Notes: generated by a model not told the origin, from the letters alone. Positions 8,953-17,968 are shown, numbered from the stretch's first letter. The stretch: DNA of 64,000 nucleotides from Streptomyces sp. NBC_00442 (GCF_036014195.1 NZ_CP107918.1:3224001-3288000); one strand, 5' to 3'. Numbers and translations: made by a program.

Positions 8953-11469
8953 GTGCCCGAAGGAACGACCGGCGCGACGAACAGAGCGGCCTCGGCGGCG
9001 GGCGCCGCCGCCTCGGCACCCCGTACCCCGGCACCGGCATCCGCCCCGGCCCCCCGCACCCTCGCCGAGTCCCTGCGCGCCCGCCCCGACGATTCCCTCG
9101 CCGCGCTGCTGCGGGCCCGCCCCGATCTGCTCTCGCCCGTGCCGGGCGACCTCACCCAGCTCGCGACCCGCGCCGGCACCCGGGCCTCCGTCGTACGCGC
9201 CCTGGAACGGCTCGACCGGTTCGCGCTCCAGACCGCCCAGGTCCTGGCCGTGGCGCCGGACCCGGCCCCGTACGACGCGGTGCTCGCCCTGCTCGCCGGC
9301 GACGACGGGGACCCGGACGTCGAGGCCGCGCTGCCCGGCGCGCTCGCGGCGCTGCGCGAGCAGGCCCTGGTGTGGGGCGGCGACGACCGGCTGCGCCTGG
9401 TGCGCACCGCCCGCGAACTGCTCGCCCCCTCGCCGAACCACCCTTCCCCCACCGGCCTCGGCCCGACCGTCGCCGAGGCGACGTCGGGGATGTCGCCGGG
9501 CCGCGTCCAGGAGATCCTGCGGGCCGCCCAGCTCCCGGCGACACACGACCCCGTGTCCGCGGTCGCCGCGCTGACCTCGCTGTTCACCGACCGCGCGAGG
9601 ATGACGGAGCTGCTCGACTCCGCTCCGTCCGACGCCCTGACCGTCCTGGACCGCCTGGTGTGGGGCCCGCCGTACGGCGAGGTGTCGGCCGATCCGCCGC
9701 CCCCGGTGCGCTGGCTGCGCGACCACGGTCTGCTGCTCCCCGCGTCCGCGCGCACTCTGGTGCTGCCGCGCGAGGTCGCCCTGCATCTGCGCGCCGGGCG
9801 CGCGCACCGCACCACCGAGCCGGTGGCACCCGCCGTCGCGCCGCTGCGCGAATACCGTCCACAGGCTGTGGACGCGGCCGCCGCGGGCCAGGCCTTCACC
9901 GCGCTGACCACCGTCGAGGACCTGCTCGCCGAGTGGAACGAGGGCGGCCCCGCAGTGCTGCGCTCCGGCGGCCTGTCCGTACGCGACCTCAAGCGCACCG
10001 CGACCGCCCTCGACCTGCCCGAGCCCACCACCGCGTTCTGGGTCGAACTCGCTTACGCGGCAGGCTTGTTGGCGTCCGACGGTGAGGCGGACGAGCGGTA
10101 CGCGCCGACGCCCGAGTACGACGACTGGCTCGACCTCGCGCCCGCCGAACGCTGGGCGCGGCTCGCGGTGGCCTGGCTGGCCGCCACCCGCACCGCCGGG
10201 CTCGTCGGCGAGCAGGACACCAAGGGCCGCACCCTCTCCGCGCTCGGCCCCGACCTCGACCGCTCCCCCGCGCCCGAGGTCCGCCACCGCGTCCTGACGC
10301 TGCTCACCACGCTGCCCGAGGCCACCTCGCCCGAGCCGGGCTCGCTGCTCGCCCGGCTGCGCTGGGAGCGCCCGGCCCGCAGCGGGCCCGACGACCTGCG
10401 CTCCCGTCTGGCCGAGTGGACGCTGTCCGAGGCGGAGTTGCTGGGCGTGACCGGCCGCGGCGCGCTCACCACCCACGGCCGTCTGCTCCTCGCCCCGGCA
10501 TCCGGCGCCGCCGAACGCGAGGCGCTCGGCCTGCTCGCCGCGCAGGCCCTGACGCCGCACCTGCCCGAACCCGTCGACCACGTACTGCTCCAGGCGGACC
10601 TCACCGCGGTCGCACCGGGACCGCTGCGGCGGCCGCTCGCCGCGATGCTCGGGGTGCTCGCCGACATCGAGTCCAAGGGCGGCGCCACCGTCTACCGCTT
10701 CACGGCGGGCTCCGTGCGCCGCGCCCTGGACGCCGGCCAGACCGCCTCCGACCTCCAGGCCTTCCTGACCGAGCACAGCCGTACGCCGGTGCCGCAGCCG
10801 CTCAGCTACCTCATCGACGACGTGGCCCGTCGCCACGGCCACCTCCGGGTGGGCGCGGCTTCCGCGTACGTACGCTGCGACGACGAGGCGATGCTGGGCG
10901 AGATCCTCGCCGACAAGCGCAGCCAGGCCCTGCGCCTGCGCCGCCTCGCCCCGACGGTCCTGGCCACCACGGCCGAGCCGGCCGCGCTGCTCGACGGGCT
11001 GCGCTCCATGGGGTACGCGCCGGCCGCGGAATCCGCCGAGGGCGACGTCCTGATCACCCGCGCCGACTCCCGCCGCACCCCGCGCCGCACGGCGCCCGTA
11101 CCGGTCCCCGACGGTCCTCCGCACCCCGACGAGACGCTGCTCGACGCGGCGGTCCGGGCGATCCGCGCGGGCGACACGGCGGCGACGGTCGTCCGCAAGG
11201 ACCAGCCCGCGTCCGCCCGCGCCGGCGGTTCCCTGCCGCGTACGTCGTCGGCGGAGACGCTGGCGACGGTGCAGGCCGCGGCGATGACGGGGTCGGCGGT
11301 GTGGATCGGTTACGTCAACGCGGAGGGGGCGGCGAGTCAGCGGGTCATCGCGCCGGTGCGGGTGGAAGGGGGGTTCGTCACGGCCTACGACCACACGGCG
11401 GACGAGGTCCGCACCTACCCCCTCCACCGCATCACGGGCGTCTCCGAACTGGCCGAAGACCCGGCCTGA
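8953..11469 (+). CDS. helicase-associated protein (Helicase_C_3 type), partner of XPB helicase
   Basis: An 838-residue protein. It has many short helical/winged-helix segments and a C-terminal domain (TVYRFTAGSVRRALDAGQTA; LIDDVARRHGHLRVGAASAY) of the type called helicase conserved C-terminal domain 3 (XPB/Ssl2-related), ending in an OB/WYL-like segment (VWIGYVNAEGAASQRVIAPV). It lacks a Walker A motif, so it is probably an accessory subunit to the XPB motor at 14236, with which it co-occurs in actinobacteria. GTG 8953 follows AGGAGG at six bases. ATG 8920, preceded by TACCGT and seven bases, is an alternative leaderless start 11 codons longer. The N-terminus is Ala/Pro-rich and disordered. 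Confidence 0.85.
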   Translation: MPEGTTGATNRAASAAGAAASAPRTPAPASAPAPRTLAESLRARPDDSLAALLRARPDLLSPVPGDLTQLATRAGTRASVVRALERLDRFALQTAQVLAVAPDPAPYDAVLALLAGDDGDPDVEAALPGALAALREQALVWGGDDRLRLVRTARELLAPSPNHPSPTGLGPTVAEATSGMSPGRVQEILRAAQLPATHDPVSAVAALTSLFTDRARMTELLDSAPSDALTVLDRLVWGPPYGEVSADPPPPVRWLRDHGLLLPASARTLVLPREVALHLRAGRAHRTTEPVAPAVAPLREYRPQAVDAAAAGQAFTALTTVEDLLAEWNEGGPAVLRSGGLSVRDLKRTATALDLPEPTTAFWVELAYAAGLLASDGEADERYAPTPEYDDWLDLAPAERWARLAVAWLAATRTAGLVGEQDTKGRTLSALGPDLDRSPAPEVRHRVLTLLTTLPEATSPEPGSLLARLRWERPARSGPDDLRSRLAEWTLSEAELLGVTGRGALTTHGRLLLAPASGAAEREALGLLAAQALTPHLPEPVDHVLLQADLTAVAPGPLRRPLAAMLGVLADIESKGGATVYRFTAGSVRRALDAGQTASDLQAFLTEHSRTPVPQPLSYLIDDVARRHGHLRVGAASAYVRCDDEAMLGEILADKRSQALRLRRLAPTVLATTAEPAALLDGLRSMGYAPAAESAEGDVLITRADSRRTPRRTAPVPVPDGPPHPDETLLDAAVRAIRAGDTAATVVRKDQPASARAGGSLPRTSSAETLATVQAAAMTGSAVWIGYVNAEGAASQRVIAPVRVEGGFVTAYDHTADEVRTYPLHRITGVSELAEDPA

Positions 11470-11529
11470 CCCCCGGGGCGCGTTTTCCCACCCACCCGCC
11501 CGTGCGGCAAGTCGAGAGGCTCGGCCCCC

Positions 11530-11640
11530 TGGGGCTCCGCCCCAGACCCCGTATCGCGCCTGAAGGGCGCTCGTCCTCAATCTCCCCCAAGGCCTCAAGG
11601 GCCAGGGGGGACCCCCATGACGGGCTGAGGATGCCCATGC
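11530..11640. repeat. intergenic family-2 element, copy B
   Basis: A relative of the element at 820, in opposite orientation: GGGGCTCCGCCCC, CCTGAAGGGCGCTCGTCCTC and the hairpin CCCCCAAGGCC/GGCCAGGGGGG. It lies just after the helicase-associated gene and may end its transcript. Confidence 0.7.
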
Positions 11641-11654
11641 GGGCCGGCACCGAG

Positions 11655-11980
11655 TAGCTAGGGGCGCGGGGAACTGCGCGAGCAACCACGCACGGCCCGC
11701 ACCCGACAACCGGCCGTTCAAGGGGCGCGGGGAACTGCGCGAGAAGCGGGCACGGTCCGCACACGAACCGGGGTTTTTAGGGGCGCGGGGAACTGCGCGA
11801 GAAGCGGGCACGGTCCGCACACGAACCGGGGTTTTTAGGGGCGCGGGGAACTGCGCGAGAAGCGGGCACGGTCCGCACACGAACCGGGGTTTTGGGGGCG
11901 CGGGGAACTGCGCGAGCAACCACGCACGGCCCGCACCCGACAACCGGCCGTTCAAGGGGCGCGGGGAACTGCGCGACAGC
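11655..11980. repeat. intergenic family-1 tandem array, 58-bp period
   Basis: Six copies of GGGGCGCGGGGAACTGCGCG are arranged head to tail. Three successive 58-bp units near 11720-11895 are identical or nearly so, each ending in GAACCGGGGTTTTT; the outer units carry a different spacer (CAACCACGCACGGCCCGCAC). The remainder up to 12034 is a simple CCCCGGTCGG-type repeat. No gene is visible. Confidence 0.85.
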
Positions 11981-12034
11981 TCCCGGCTCGCCCCGGTCGG
12001 CCCGGTCGCCCCGGCTCGCCCCGGTCGGCCCGGC

Positions 12035-13219
12035 CTAGTCGATGTTCACCGGCCCATCCCCCTTGCCCTCCGCCTTCCCCGACAACAGCCCCGGCAGGGA
12101 CAGTTGAGCCCCGCTCTTGGAGTCCATCGACCCCGCCCCCGACCCGCTCAGGTTCTGCCGAACCGAGTCGAGGATCGTCAACCCCTGCCCCACGAGCCCC
12201 GCCGCGATCTCGCCAAGCCCGTCCGCCCCGTTGAGGACATTGACGTTCGCCCCCGCAAGGCCCCCCGCCGCTTCCTTCACGATCTGCGGCAGCTGGTCGA
12301 TGAGCATCCGGTCGAGCGCGACCCGGTCGTACGACGCCGCGGCCTCCGCCTGGATCTTCATCCGCTCCGCCTCGGCGATCGCGAGCACCTTGATGCGTTC
12401 GGCCTCGGCCTGCGCCGGCTTGACGATCTCGGCGACCAGCTGCTGCTGGCGCAACTCCGCGGCCCGCTGGGCGAGTTCGGTCTGGGCCGCCAGCACTTCC
12501 TGCTGGGCGTGGGCCTGGGCGAGCGGCCCGGCCTGCGCGGCGTGCGCCTGGACACGGTCGACCTCCGCGGAGTACTCGGCCTTGACGACCGCCGTCTGCC
12601 GCGCGTACTCCGCCTGGTTGCGCGCCGCGACCTGCTCCGCCTCGACCGACGCCTGCGTCGCCTGCGCCTGCGCGATCTGCGCGGCCCGGTGGATGGCCGC
12701 CTTGTGCGGCGCGGACATCGCGTCGATGTAGCCGACGTCGCCGTCGTCGATCGACTGGATCTGGAGCGAGTCGACGATGAGCCCGATCTTCGCCATCTCC
12801 GTCTTGGAGGTCTCAAGGACCTCAGCGGCCAGCTTCTGCCGCTCGGTGACGATCTCCTCGACGGTCATCGAGCCGATGATGGACCGCAGGTGGCCCGCGA
12901 AGATCCGGCCGGTCAGGACGGACATCTGGTCCTGGTCGGACAGGAAGCGCTGCCCGGCGTTGACGATGGACTCGGTGTCGTTGCCGACCTTGAACGCGAT
13001 CACGGCGCGCACGTGCAGCGCGATGCCCTGCTTGGTCACGCAGGTCTCGGTGACCTCCGCCTCGCACATGGAGAGCGTGAGGAAACGGGTCTTGCGAAAG
13101 ACCGGCAGGACGAACTTGCCGTGGCCGGTCACGACACGGAACGGGGCACCCCCGAGACCGCGCCTGCCACCCGAGATCAGCATCGCCTCGTCGGGGGCGG
13201 GCACCCGGTAACCGAACAT
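12035..13219 (-). CDS. flotillin/SPFH-domain protein
   Basis: A 394-residue band-7/SPFH protein. The SPFH domain fills residues about 1-170 (FGYRVPAPDEAMLISGG at the start, FKVGNDTESIVNAGQRFLS and RSIIGSMTVEEIVTERQ later). A long Ala/Glu/Gln-rich coiled coil follows (about 175-300, with repeated AEAERIKV/AEAERMKI), and then a Gly/Ser-rich tail. Family knowledge: such proteins oligomerise on membranes and organise lipid domains. ATG 13219 has TAAGGAG upstream. The NfeD-like gene lies 27 bases upstream on the same strand, the usual NfeD-flotillin pairing, so both are likely one operon. Confidence 0.93.
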   Translation of the reverse strand: MFGYRVPAPDEAMLISGGRRGLGGAPFRVVTGHGKFVLPVFRKTRFLTLSMCEAEVTETCVTKQGIALHVRAVIAFKVGNDTESIVNAGQRFLSDQDQMSVLTGRIFAGHLRSIIGSMTVEEIVTERQKLAAEVLETSKTEMAKIGLIVDSLQIQSIDDGDVGYIDAMSAPHKAAIHRAAQIAQAQATQASVEAEQVAARNQAEYARQTAVVKAEYSAEVDRVQAHAAQAGPLAQAHAQQEVLAAQTELAQRAAELRQQQLVAEIVKPAQAEAERIKVLAIAEAERMKIQAEAAASYDRVALDRMLIDQLPQIVKEAAGGLAGANVNVLNGADGLGEIAAGLVGQGLTILDSVRQNLSGSGAGSMDSKSGAQLSLPGLLSGKAEGKGDGPVNID

Positions 13220-13246
13220 CCTTTGTCTCCTTAGAAACGAAAACGT

Positions 13247-13480
13247 CTAGCCGGCGGCGGCGGGACTGCCGCCCAACGCGTCCAACGGATCGGCCCACTC
13301 GATGACGTCCACTTGGCGGGTGCCACGGGATCCGATCACGAGCACGGTCGCCCCCTTCGGCAGGGGTTCATCCGACCAGGCGAGGAAGGCCTCCGTGCCG
13401 CCTCGGACGCTCACCACGACCTCGCCGGGAGCGGCGGGTCCGCGGGTGGCGACGAGCAGCACTCCGGGGCGGCCGATCAC
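13247..13480 (-). CDS. NfeD-like OB-fold protein
   Basis: A 77-residue protein whose core (GRPGVLLVATRGPAAPGEV through PLPKGATVLVIGSRGTRQV) resembles the soluble C-terminal OB fold of NfeD, the usual partner of flotillins. No membrane segment is visible in this short form. GTG 13480 is chosen because AGGAC lies about seven bases upstream; a TTG at 13558 would add 26 residues without a good ribosome-binding site. The gene sits directly upstream of the flotillin gene, which supports the assignment. Confidence 0.75.
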   Translation of the reverse strand: MIGRPGVLLVATRGPAAPGEVVVSVRGGTEAFLAWSDEPLPKGATVLVIGSRGTRQVDVIEWADPLDALGGSPAAAG

Positions 13481-13628
13481 GTCATCGTCCTGTTCCACGG
13501 CCTGGCGCCCCCCATCGTTCTGGTCCTGGATTTCAGACCTTAGACCCGCGGGGATCAACCGCCTATCCTCGGGCCCCCTTGTGTTGGAGCCCCGCGTCGA
13601 GAACCCGGGCCCGGGGCCCTGAGAAGCT

Positions 13629-14075
13629 CTAGTCGTGGAGGTTCGCGCCCCACATCAGTCCGAAGCACATGAGCAGCAGCAGAAGGGCCGCGAAGAGAAG
13701 CTTCGCGATCAGGAAACCCAGGGTGAAGCCCCCCGCTCCCAGCCAGATCCGCAGGGCCCGCAGCCTGCGCCGGTGCGGGATCAGCCAACTGCTGAGGACC
13801 AGCCCGGCCGGGACCACGTAGAGCATGCCGAGGAATCCCTCCCGCCCCATCCCCGGCAGGGTCACGGCGTCGATCCAGACCGACAGGACGAGACCGAGGG
13901 TGCACGCCGCCGGCGCGACCCACCACCGCTTGTCCGGCCCGTCCACCTTCCCCCACCGCCGGGCGGCAGTCCCCGCCCGCCACTGCCCCGGCCCCGGCCC
14001 CGGCCCCGGCCCCGGCCGCCACTGTCCCGGCCCCGGCCCCGGCCCCCGGTACGGATCCCACCGTGTCGTCGTCAT
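13629..14075 (-). CDS. membrane protein with Gly-Pro repeat N-terminus
   Basis: A 148-residue protein. Residues about 10-33 are a low-complexity GPGPGPGQW repeat encoded by tandem GGCCCC units at about 13990-14047. Three hydrophobic segments follow: about 55-75 (APAACTLGLVLSVWIDAV), 85-103 (MLYVVPAGLVLSSWLI) and 115-142 (LGFLIAKLLFAALLLLLMC). No family recognised. ATG 14075 is preferred over ATG 14084; both follow G-rich sequence. It diverges from the XPB helicase gene. The repeat length may vary between strains. Confidence 0.7.
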   Translation of the reverse strand: MTTTRWDPYRGPGPGPGQWRPGPGPGPGPGQWRAGTAARRWGKVDGPDKRWWVAPAACTLGLVLSVWIDAVTLPGMGREGFLGMLYVVPAGLVLSSWLIPHRRRLRALRIWLGAGGFTLGFLIAKLLFAALLLLLMCFGLMWGANLHD

Positions 14076-14235
14076 GCCCCCCATCCCACCGCCCGGCCCG
14101 CCCTCGCCGACACCGTCCGCGTACTCAGGGAGCTACTCATCTCGGGCCCCGCACTCACACCTGTGCCGAATGCGGCAGACTGGAAGTTTGCCCGCCCCTC
14201 CCGGGTGGCCATCCGTCGGAAGGGACATCCCCCAG

Positions 14236-15879
14236 GTGACCGGACCTCTCATCGTCCAGAGCGACAAGACCCTGCTCCTTGAGGTCGACCACGATCAGGC
14301 CGACGCCTGCCGTCGTGCGATCGCGCCCTTCGCCGAGCTGGAGCGGGCGCCCGAGCACATCCACACCTACCGTGTGACGCCGCTGGGCCTGTGGAACGCG
14401 CGGGCCGCGGGGCACGACGCCGAGCAGGTCGTCGACGCGCTGGTCGAGTACTCGCGCTACCCGGTCCCGCACGCCCTCCTCGTCGACATCGCCGAGACGA
14501 TGGCCCGCTACGGCCGCCTCACCCTCTCCAAGCACCCCGTCCACGGCCTGGTCCTGACCTCCACCGACCGGCCCGTGCTCGAAGAGATCCTGCGGTCGAA
14601 GAAGGTCGCCCCGCTGGTCGGCGCCCGCATCGACCCGGACACGGTCGCCGTGCACCCCTCCGAGCGCGGCCAGATCAAGCAGACCCTGCTGAAGCTGGGC
14701 TGGCCCGCGGAGGACCTCGCCGGGTACGTGGACGGCGAGGCGCACCCCATCGAGCTCGCCGAGGACGGCTGGAGCCTGCGCCCGTACCAGAAGCAGGCCG
14801 TCGAGGGGTTCTGGCACGGCGGCAGCGGCGTGGTCGTGCTGCCCTGCGGCGCCGGCAAGACCCTGGTCGGCGCCGGCGCGATGGCCGAGGCGAAGGCGAC
14901 CACGCTGATCCTGGTCACCAACACGGTCTCGGCGCGCCAGTGGAAGCACGAGCTGGTGAAGCGCACCAGCCTCACCGAGGACGAGATCGGCGAGTACAGC
15001 GGCACGAAGAAGGAGATCCGCCCGGTCACGATCGCCACGTACCAGGTGCTCACCACCCGCCGTAAGGGCGTCTACGCGCACCTGGAGCTGTTCGACTCGC
15101 GCGACTGGGGCCTGATCGTCTACGACGAGGTGCACCTGCTGCCGGCGCCGGTCTTCAAGTTCACCGCCGACCTCCAGGCCCGCCGCCGGCTCGGCCTGAC
15201 GGCGACGCTGGTGCGTGAGGACGGCCGCGAGTCGGACGTGTTCTCGCTGATCGGACCCAAGCGGTTCGACGCGCCGTGGAAGGAGATCGAGGCGCAGGGC
15301 TACATCGCGCCCGCCGACTGCGTCGAGGTCCGGGTCAATCTGACCGACGCCGAGCGCCTGGCGTACGCGACCGCCGAGACGGAGGAGAAGTACCGCTTCT
15401 GTGCGACGACCGCCACCAAGCGGAAGGTCACCGAGGCGCTGGTACGGAAGTTCGCGGGCCAGCAGATCCTCGTCATCGGCCAGTACATCGACCAACTCGA
15501 CGAGCTGGGCGAGCACTTGGACGCGCCGGTCATCAAGGGCGAGACGTCCAACGCGCAGCGCGAGAAGCTCTTCGGCGCGTTCCGCGAGGGCGAGATCAGC
15601 GTGCTTGTGGTGTCCAAGGTCGCCAACTTCTCGATCGACCTGCCGGAGGCGACGGTCGCCATCCAGGTGTCGGGCACGTTCGGTTCGCGCCAGGAGGAGG
15701 CCCAGCGGCTCGGCCGCGTGCTGCGCCCGAAGGCCGACGGCCACCAGGCGCACTTCTACTCGGTGGTCGCCCGCGACACCATCGACCAGGACTTCGCCGC
15801 CCACCGCCAGCGCTTCCTGGCCGAACAGGGCTACGCCTACCGGATCATGGACGCGGACGAACTCCTCGCGGGGAACTGA
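14236..15879 (+). CDS. XPB-type DNA helicase (SF2)
   Basis: A 547-residue superfamily 2 helicase of the XPB/Ssl2 class. The N-terminus (GPLIVQSDKTLLLEVDHDQA) is the XPB damage-recognition-like domain. Walker A is PCGAGKT near residue 203 and the Walker B box is DEVH near 296, the XPB signature. Motif III is LTATLVREDGRE, and motif VI QEEAQRLGRVLRPK is near the C-terminus. GTG 14236 is the start that keeps only conserved sequence; GGGAC lies upstream at a longish spacing. In actinobacteria XPB is proposed to act in DNA repair or unwinding; the helicase-associated protein at 8953 is its likely partner. The 3' end overlaps the convergent glycosyltransferase gene by 43 bases. Confidence 0.95.
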   Translation: MTGPLIVQSDKTLLLEVDHDQADACRRAIAPFAELERAPEHIHTYRVTPLGLWNARAAGHDAEQVVDALVEYSRYPVPHALLVDIAETMARYGRLTLSKHPVHGLVLTSTDRPVLEEILRSKKVAPLVGARIDPDTVAVHPSERGQIKQTLLKLGWPAEDLAGYVDGEAHPIELAEDGWSLRPYQKQAVEGFWHGGSGVVVLPCGAGKTLVGAGAMAEAKATTLILVTNTVSARQWKHELVKRTSLTEDEIGEYSGTKKEIRPVTIATYQVLTTRRKGVYAHLELFDSRDWGLIVYDEVHLLPAPVFKFTADLQARRRLGLTATLVREDGRESDVFSLIGPKRFDAPWKEIEAQGYIAPADCVEVRVNLTDAERLAYATAETEEKYRFCATTATKRKVTEALVRKFAGQQILVIGQYIDQLDELGEHLDAPVIKGETSNAQREKLFGAFREGEISVLVVSKVANFSIDLPEATVAIQVSGTFGSRQEEAQRLGRVLRPKADGHQAHFYSVVARDTIDQDFAAHRQRFLAEQGYAYRIMDADELLAGN

Positions 15880-17015
15880 CCGACGGCCCCCGGGCGGACC
15901 ACCCGGGGGCGACGGCGCGCCGCGGCGCCCGCCCACCCCACCACCGCGAGCCCGAGCAGTGGGTAGGGGGACGCCAACGGCTGTTGCCAAAGCGGCAGTC
16001 GGAGATCGAGGTCCCCGGCGTGCGGCACGAGCCAGAGGGTGCGGGCGGTGAAGACGGCGGCGAGCAGAGCGGCCGTACGCGGCCGCCCCTCGGCCGCCAT
16101 CAGCACGATCAGCGGGACGCACCACACCCAGTGGTGCGACCAGCTGATGGGGCAGATCAGCAGGGCGGTGAACGCGCTCGCCAGCAGCGCCCACCGTTCG
16201 TCGGCGCGGCGGGCGGCCCAGAGCCCGCCGGCGCCGACGGCCCCCGCGCACACGACCCACACCGTCCCGGGCGCGGGGGTGTGCAGGAGCCGCGCGAGCA
16301 GCCCCTGCAACGACTGGTTGTCGACGATCCACGCCTTGCCGACGCGGCCGGTCTCGAAGAGCCGCCGAGTGAAGAACTCGACGCTTGCGGCAGGCAGTAC
16401 GAGCGCCCCGAGCAGCACGGTCGACCCGAACCCGGCCAGCGCGACGGCGGCGTCGCGGCGCTGCCCGCGCACGAGCAGATGCAGCACGAAGAACAGCGGC
16501 GTGATCTTGATCCCGGCGGCGACGCCGACCCCGAACCCCTTGCCGAAGGCACCCGCCGGCCGGGAGAGGTCCCAGAGCACGAGGCAGGTGAGCGCCAGGT
16601 TGATCTGCCCGAAGAGCAGGGTCTGGAAGACGGGTTCGAGCCACAGGGCGAGCGCGGTGGCGGCGAGGACGTACGCGGCCCGTGGTCCGGTCCCCGCGAA
16701 CCGGCAGGAGAGCATCACGAGAACCCCGGCCAGCACGCTGTTGCCGGCGCCGAAGGCGAACCGGACCACATCCGGCGACGCGTGGGCCGCGGGCAGGAAC
16801 AGCAGGGCGGCGAACGGCGGATAGGTGGCGGGCAGCTGCCACGCGGTGACGGTGAACCCGTACAGGGAGGTGCCGCTCGCGACGGCCGCGCCTTCCGCCC
16901 GGTAGACCAGGGCGTCCGCCATGGGGATCCGCAGGGCGACGCAGAGCGCGGTGAGCGCGGCGAGCGAGAGCGCGAGGAGCACGCAGGCCGCGGCGCGCGG
17001 TGAACGGTCGGTCAC
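15837..17015 (-). CDS. GT87-family membrane glycosyltransferase
   Basis: A 392-residue integral membrane protein with about 9-10 hydrophobic helices of the GT87 (PimE-like, polyprenyl-phosphate mannose using) family. The early periplasmic loop YRAEGAAVASGTSLYGFTV and WQLPATYPPFAALLFLPAA matches the family. FGQINLALTCLVLWDLSRP and GVGVAAGIKITPLFFVLH are other hallmarks, as is the late ICPISWSHHWVWCVPLIVL. It probably transfers a sugar to a cell-envelope glycan on the outer face of the membrane. GTG 17015 is preceded by TAGGGT and eight bases, consistent with a near-leaderless mRNA. The last 14 codons overlap the 3' end of the XPB gene. Confidence 0.88.
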   Translation of the reverse strand: MTDRSPRAAACVLLALSLAALTALCVALRIPMADALVYRAEGAAVASGTSLYGFTVTAWQLPATYPPFAALLFLPAAHASPDVVRFAFGAGNSVLAGVLVMLSCRFAGTGPRAAYVLAATALALWLEPVFQTLLFGQINLALTCLVLWDLSRPAGAFGKGFGVGVAAGIKITPLFFVLHLLVRGQRRDAAVALAGFGSTVLLGALVLPAASVEFFTRRLFETGRVGKAWIVDNQSLQGLLARLLHTPAPGTVWVVCAGAVGAGGLWAARRADERWALLASAFTALLICPISWSHHWVWCVPLIVLMAAEGRPRTAALLAAVFTARTLWLVPHAGDLDLRLPLWQQPLASPYPLLGLAVVGWAGAAARRRPRVVRPGAVGQFPARSSSASMIR

Positions 17016-17026
17016 ATGACGTGACC

Positions 17027-17242
17027 CTAGCGGCGCGGCCGGTGAACTCCGGCCTCCTCCGCGAACTCTCCCATCACGACCACGCTGAACGCGGCACCGG
17101 CCAGGACCTTGGCGGCGCGGACGGCGTTGCCGAGCTTGTGGGTGCGGTGGGGGGCGGCGCCGGACGCGGTGGCACCGCGGGGCACTTTGACGCCGGGGCC
17201 GGGGCCGGAGGACGGGGCTGGGGTGAAGGTCGCTGTACTCAT
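17027..17242 (-). CDS. small hypothetical protein
   Basis: A 71-residue protein with a Thr/Pro/Gly-rich N-terminal half and a C-terminal half (HKLGNAVRAAKVLAGAAFSVVVMGEFAEEAG) containing one moderately hydrophobic helix. ATG 17242 has GGAGG directly against it, too close to act as a ribosome-binding site, but CATCAT lies six bases upstream, so a leaderless start is possible; ATG 17266 is an alternative. It ends 11 bases before the glycosyltransferase start and may be co-transcribed. No family recognised. Confidence 0.6.
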   Translation of the reverse strand: MSTATFTPAPSSGPGPGVKVPRGATASGAAPHRTHKLGNAVRAAKVLAGAAFSVVVMGEFAEEAGVHRPRR

Positions 17243-17354
17243 ACCTCCATGATGGATTCCGGACATCCCAGGCACATCGGTCCCTGGGCTGAACCCGCCG
17301 GCCCTCCACGTACTCCTCTGGTCCGACCCGGTCCCCTACGGGACGGACCAAAGT

Positions 17355-17640
17355 CCCGACATCCCCCCCGCCCCTCGACCCCGCTTTCGCCCGCGAGCCG
17401 TGCGTGGCTGGTCGCGCAGTTCCCCGCGCCCCTGAAAACCCCGGTTCGTGTGCGGACCGTGCCCGCTTACTCGCGCAGTTCCCCGCGCCCCTGAAAACCC
17501 CGCTTTCGCCCGCGGGCCGTGGACGGCTGATCGCGCAGTTCCCCGCGCCCCCAAAAACCCGCCTTCGTCTACGGACCGTGCCCGCTTCTCGCGCAGTTCC
17601 CCGCGCCCCTGTAGGGCACCCGGAGCCGCGCAATGGCACA
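17355..17640. repeat. intergenic family-1 array
   Basis: Four copies of CGCGCAGTTCCCCGCGCCCC with spacers such as GTTCGTGTGCGGACCGTGCC, in the same orientation as the array at the left end of the window. A partial copy of the 72-bp unit follows. No gene is credible. Confidence 0.8.
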
Positions 17641-17689
17641 GCCCCACCCCCCTCAACTACTCGATGCCGGCCAGCATGGACACCCTCAG

Positions 17690-17895
17690 CCCGTCATGGG
17701 GGTCCCCCCTGGCCCTTGAGGCCTTGGGGGAGTTTGAGGACGAGCGCCCTTCAGGCGCGAACGGGGGTCTGGGGGCGGAGCCCCCAGGGAGCCGCACCCC
17801 TCAAGTAGCCGCACGGGATGGGGGTCCCCCCTGCTCATTAAGAGCTTGGGGGAGGGCGGGAAAACGCGTCGGGGTCCGGGGCGGAGCCCCAGGGC
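17690..17895. repeat. intergenic family-2 element, copy C
   Basis: Its right part (17730-17892) repeats 820-981 without a visible difference. Its left part adds a second hairpin, CCCCCCTGGCC/GGCCTTGGGGG. Near-identity between copies 17 kb apart points to recent spread or gene conversion. Confidence 0.78.
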
Positions 17896-17968
17896 GTTGG
17901 GGACGGCCGGTACCGCCACCGCACCCCCCGCAGGGGGAAATCCATTCGCCCCGCCCCCACCACCTGGC

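Noticed and set aside
7435-11955. A 1506-codon open frame on the minus strand
   Set aside because: It lies antisense to the helicase-associated gene and runs through intergenic repeats. Its composition (Arg/Gly/Ala) is the usual shadow of a GC-rich gene.
11655-11980. Possible CRISPR array (regular 57-58-bp period)
   Set aside because: The spacers are themselves repeats, not unique sequences. There are no cas genes, and the same unit is dispersed through many intergenic regions.
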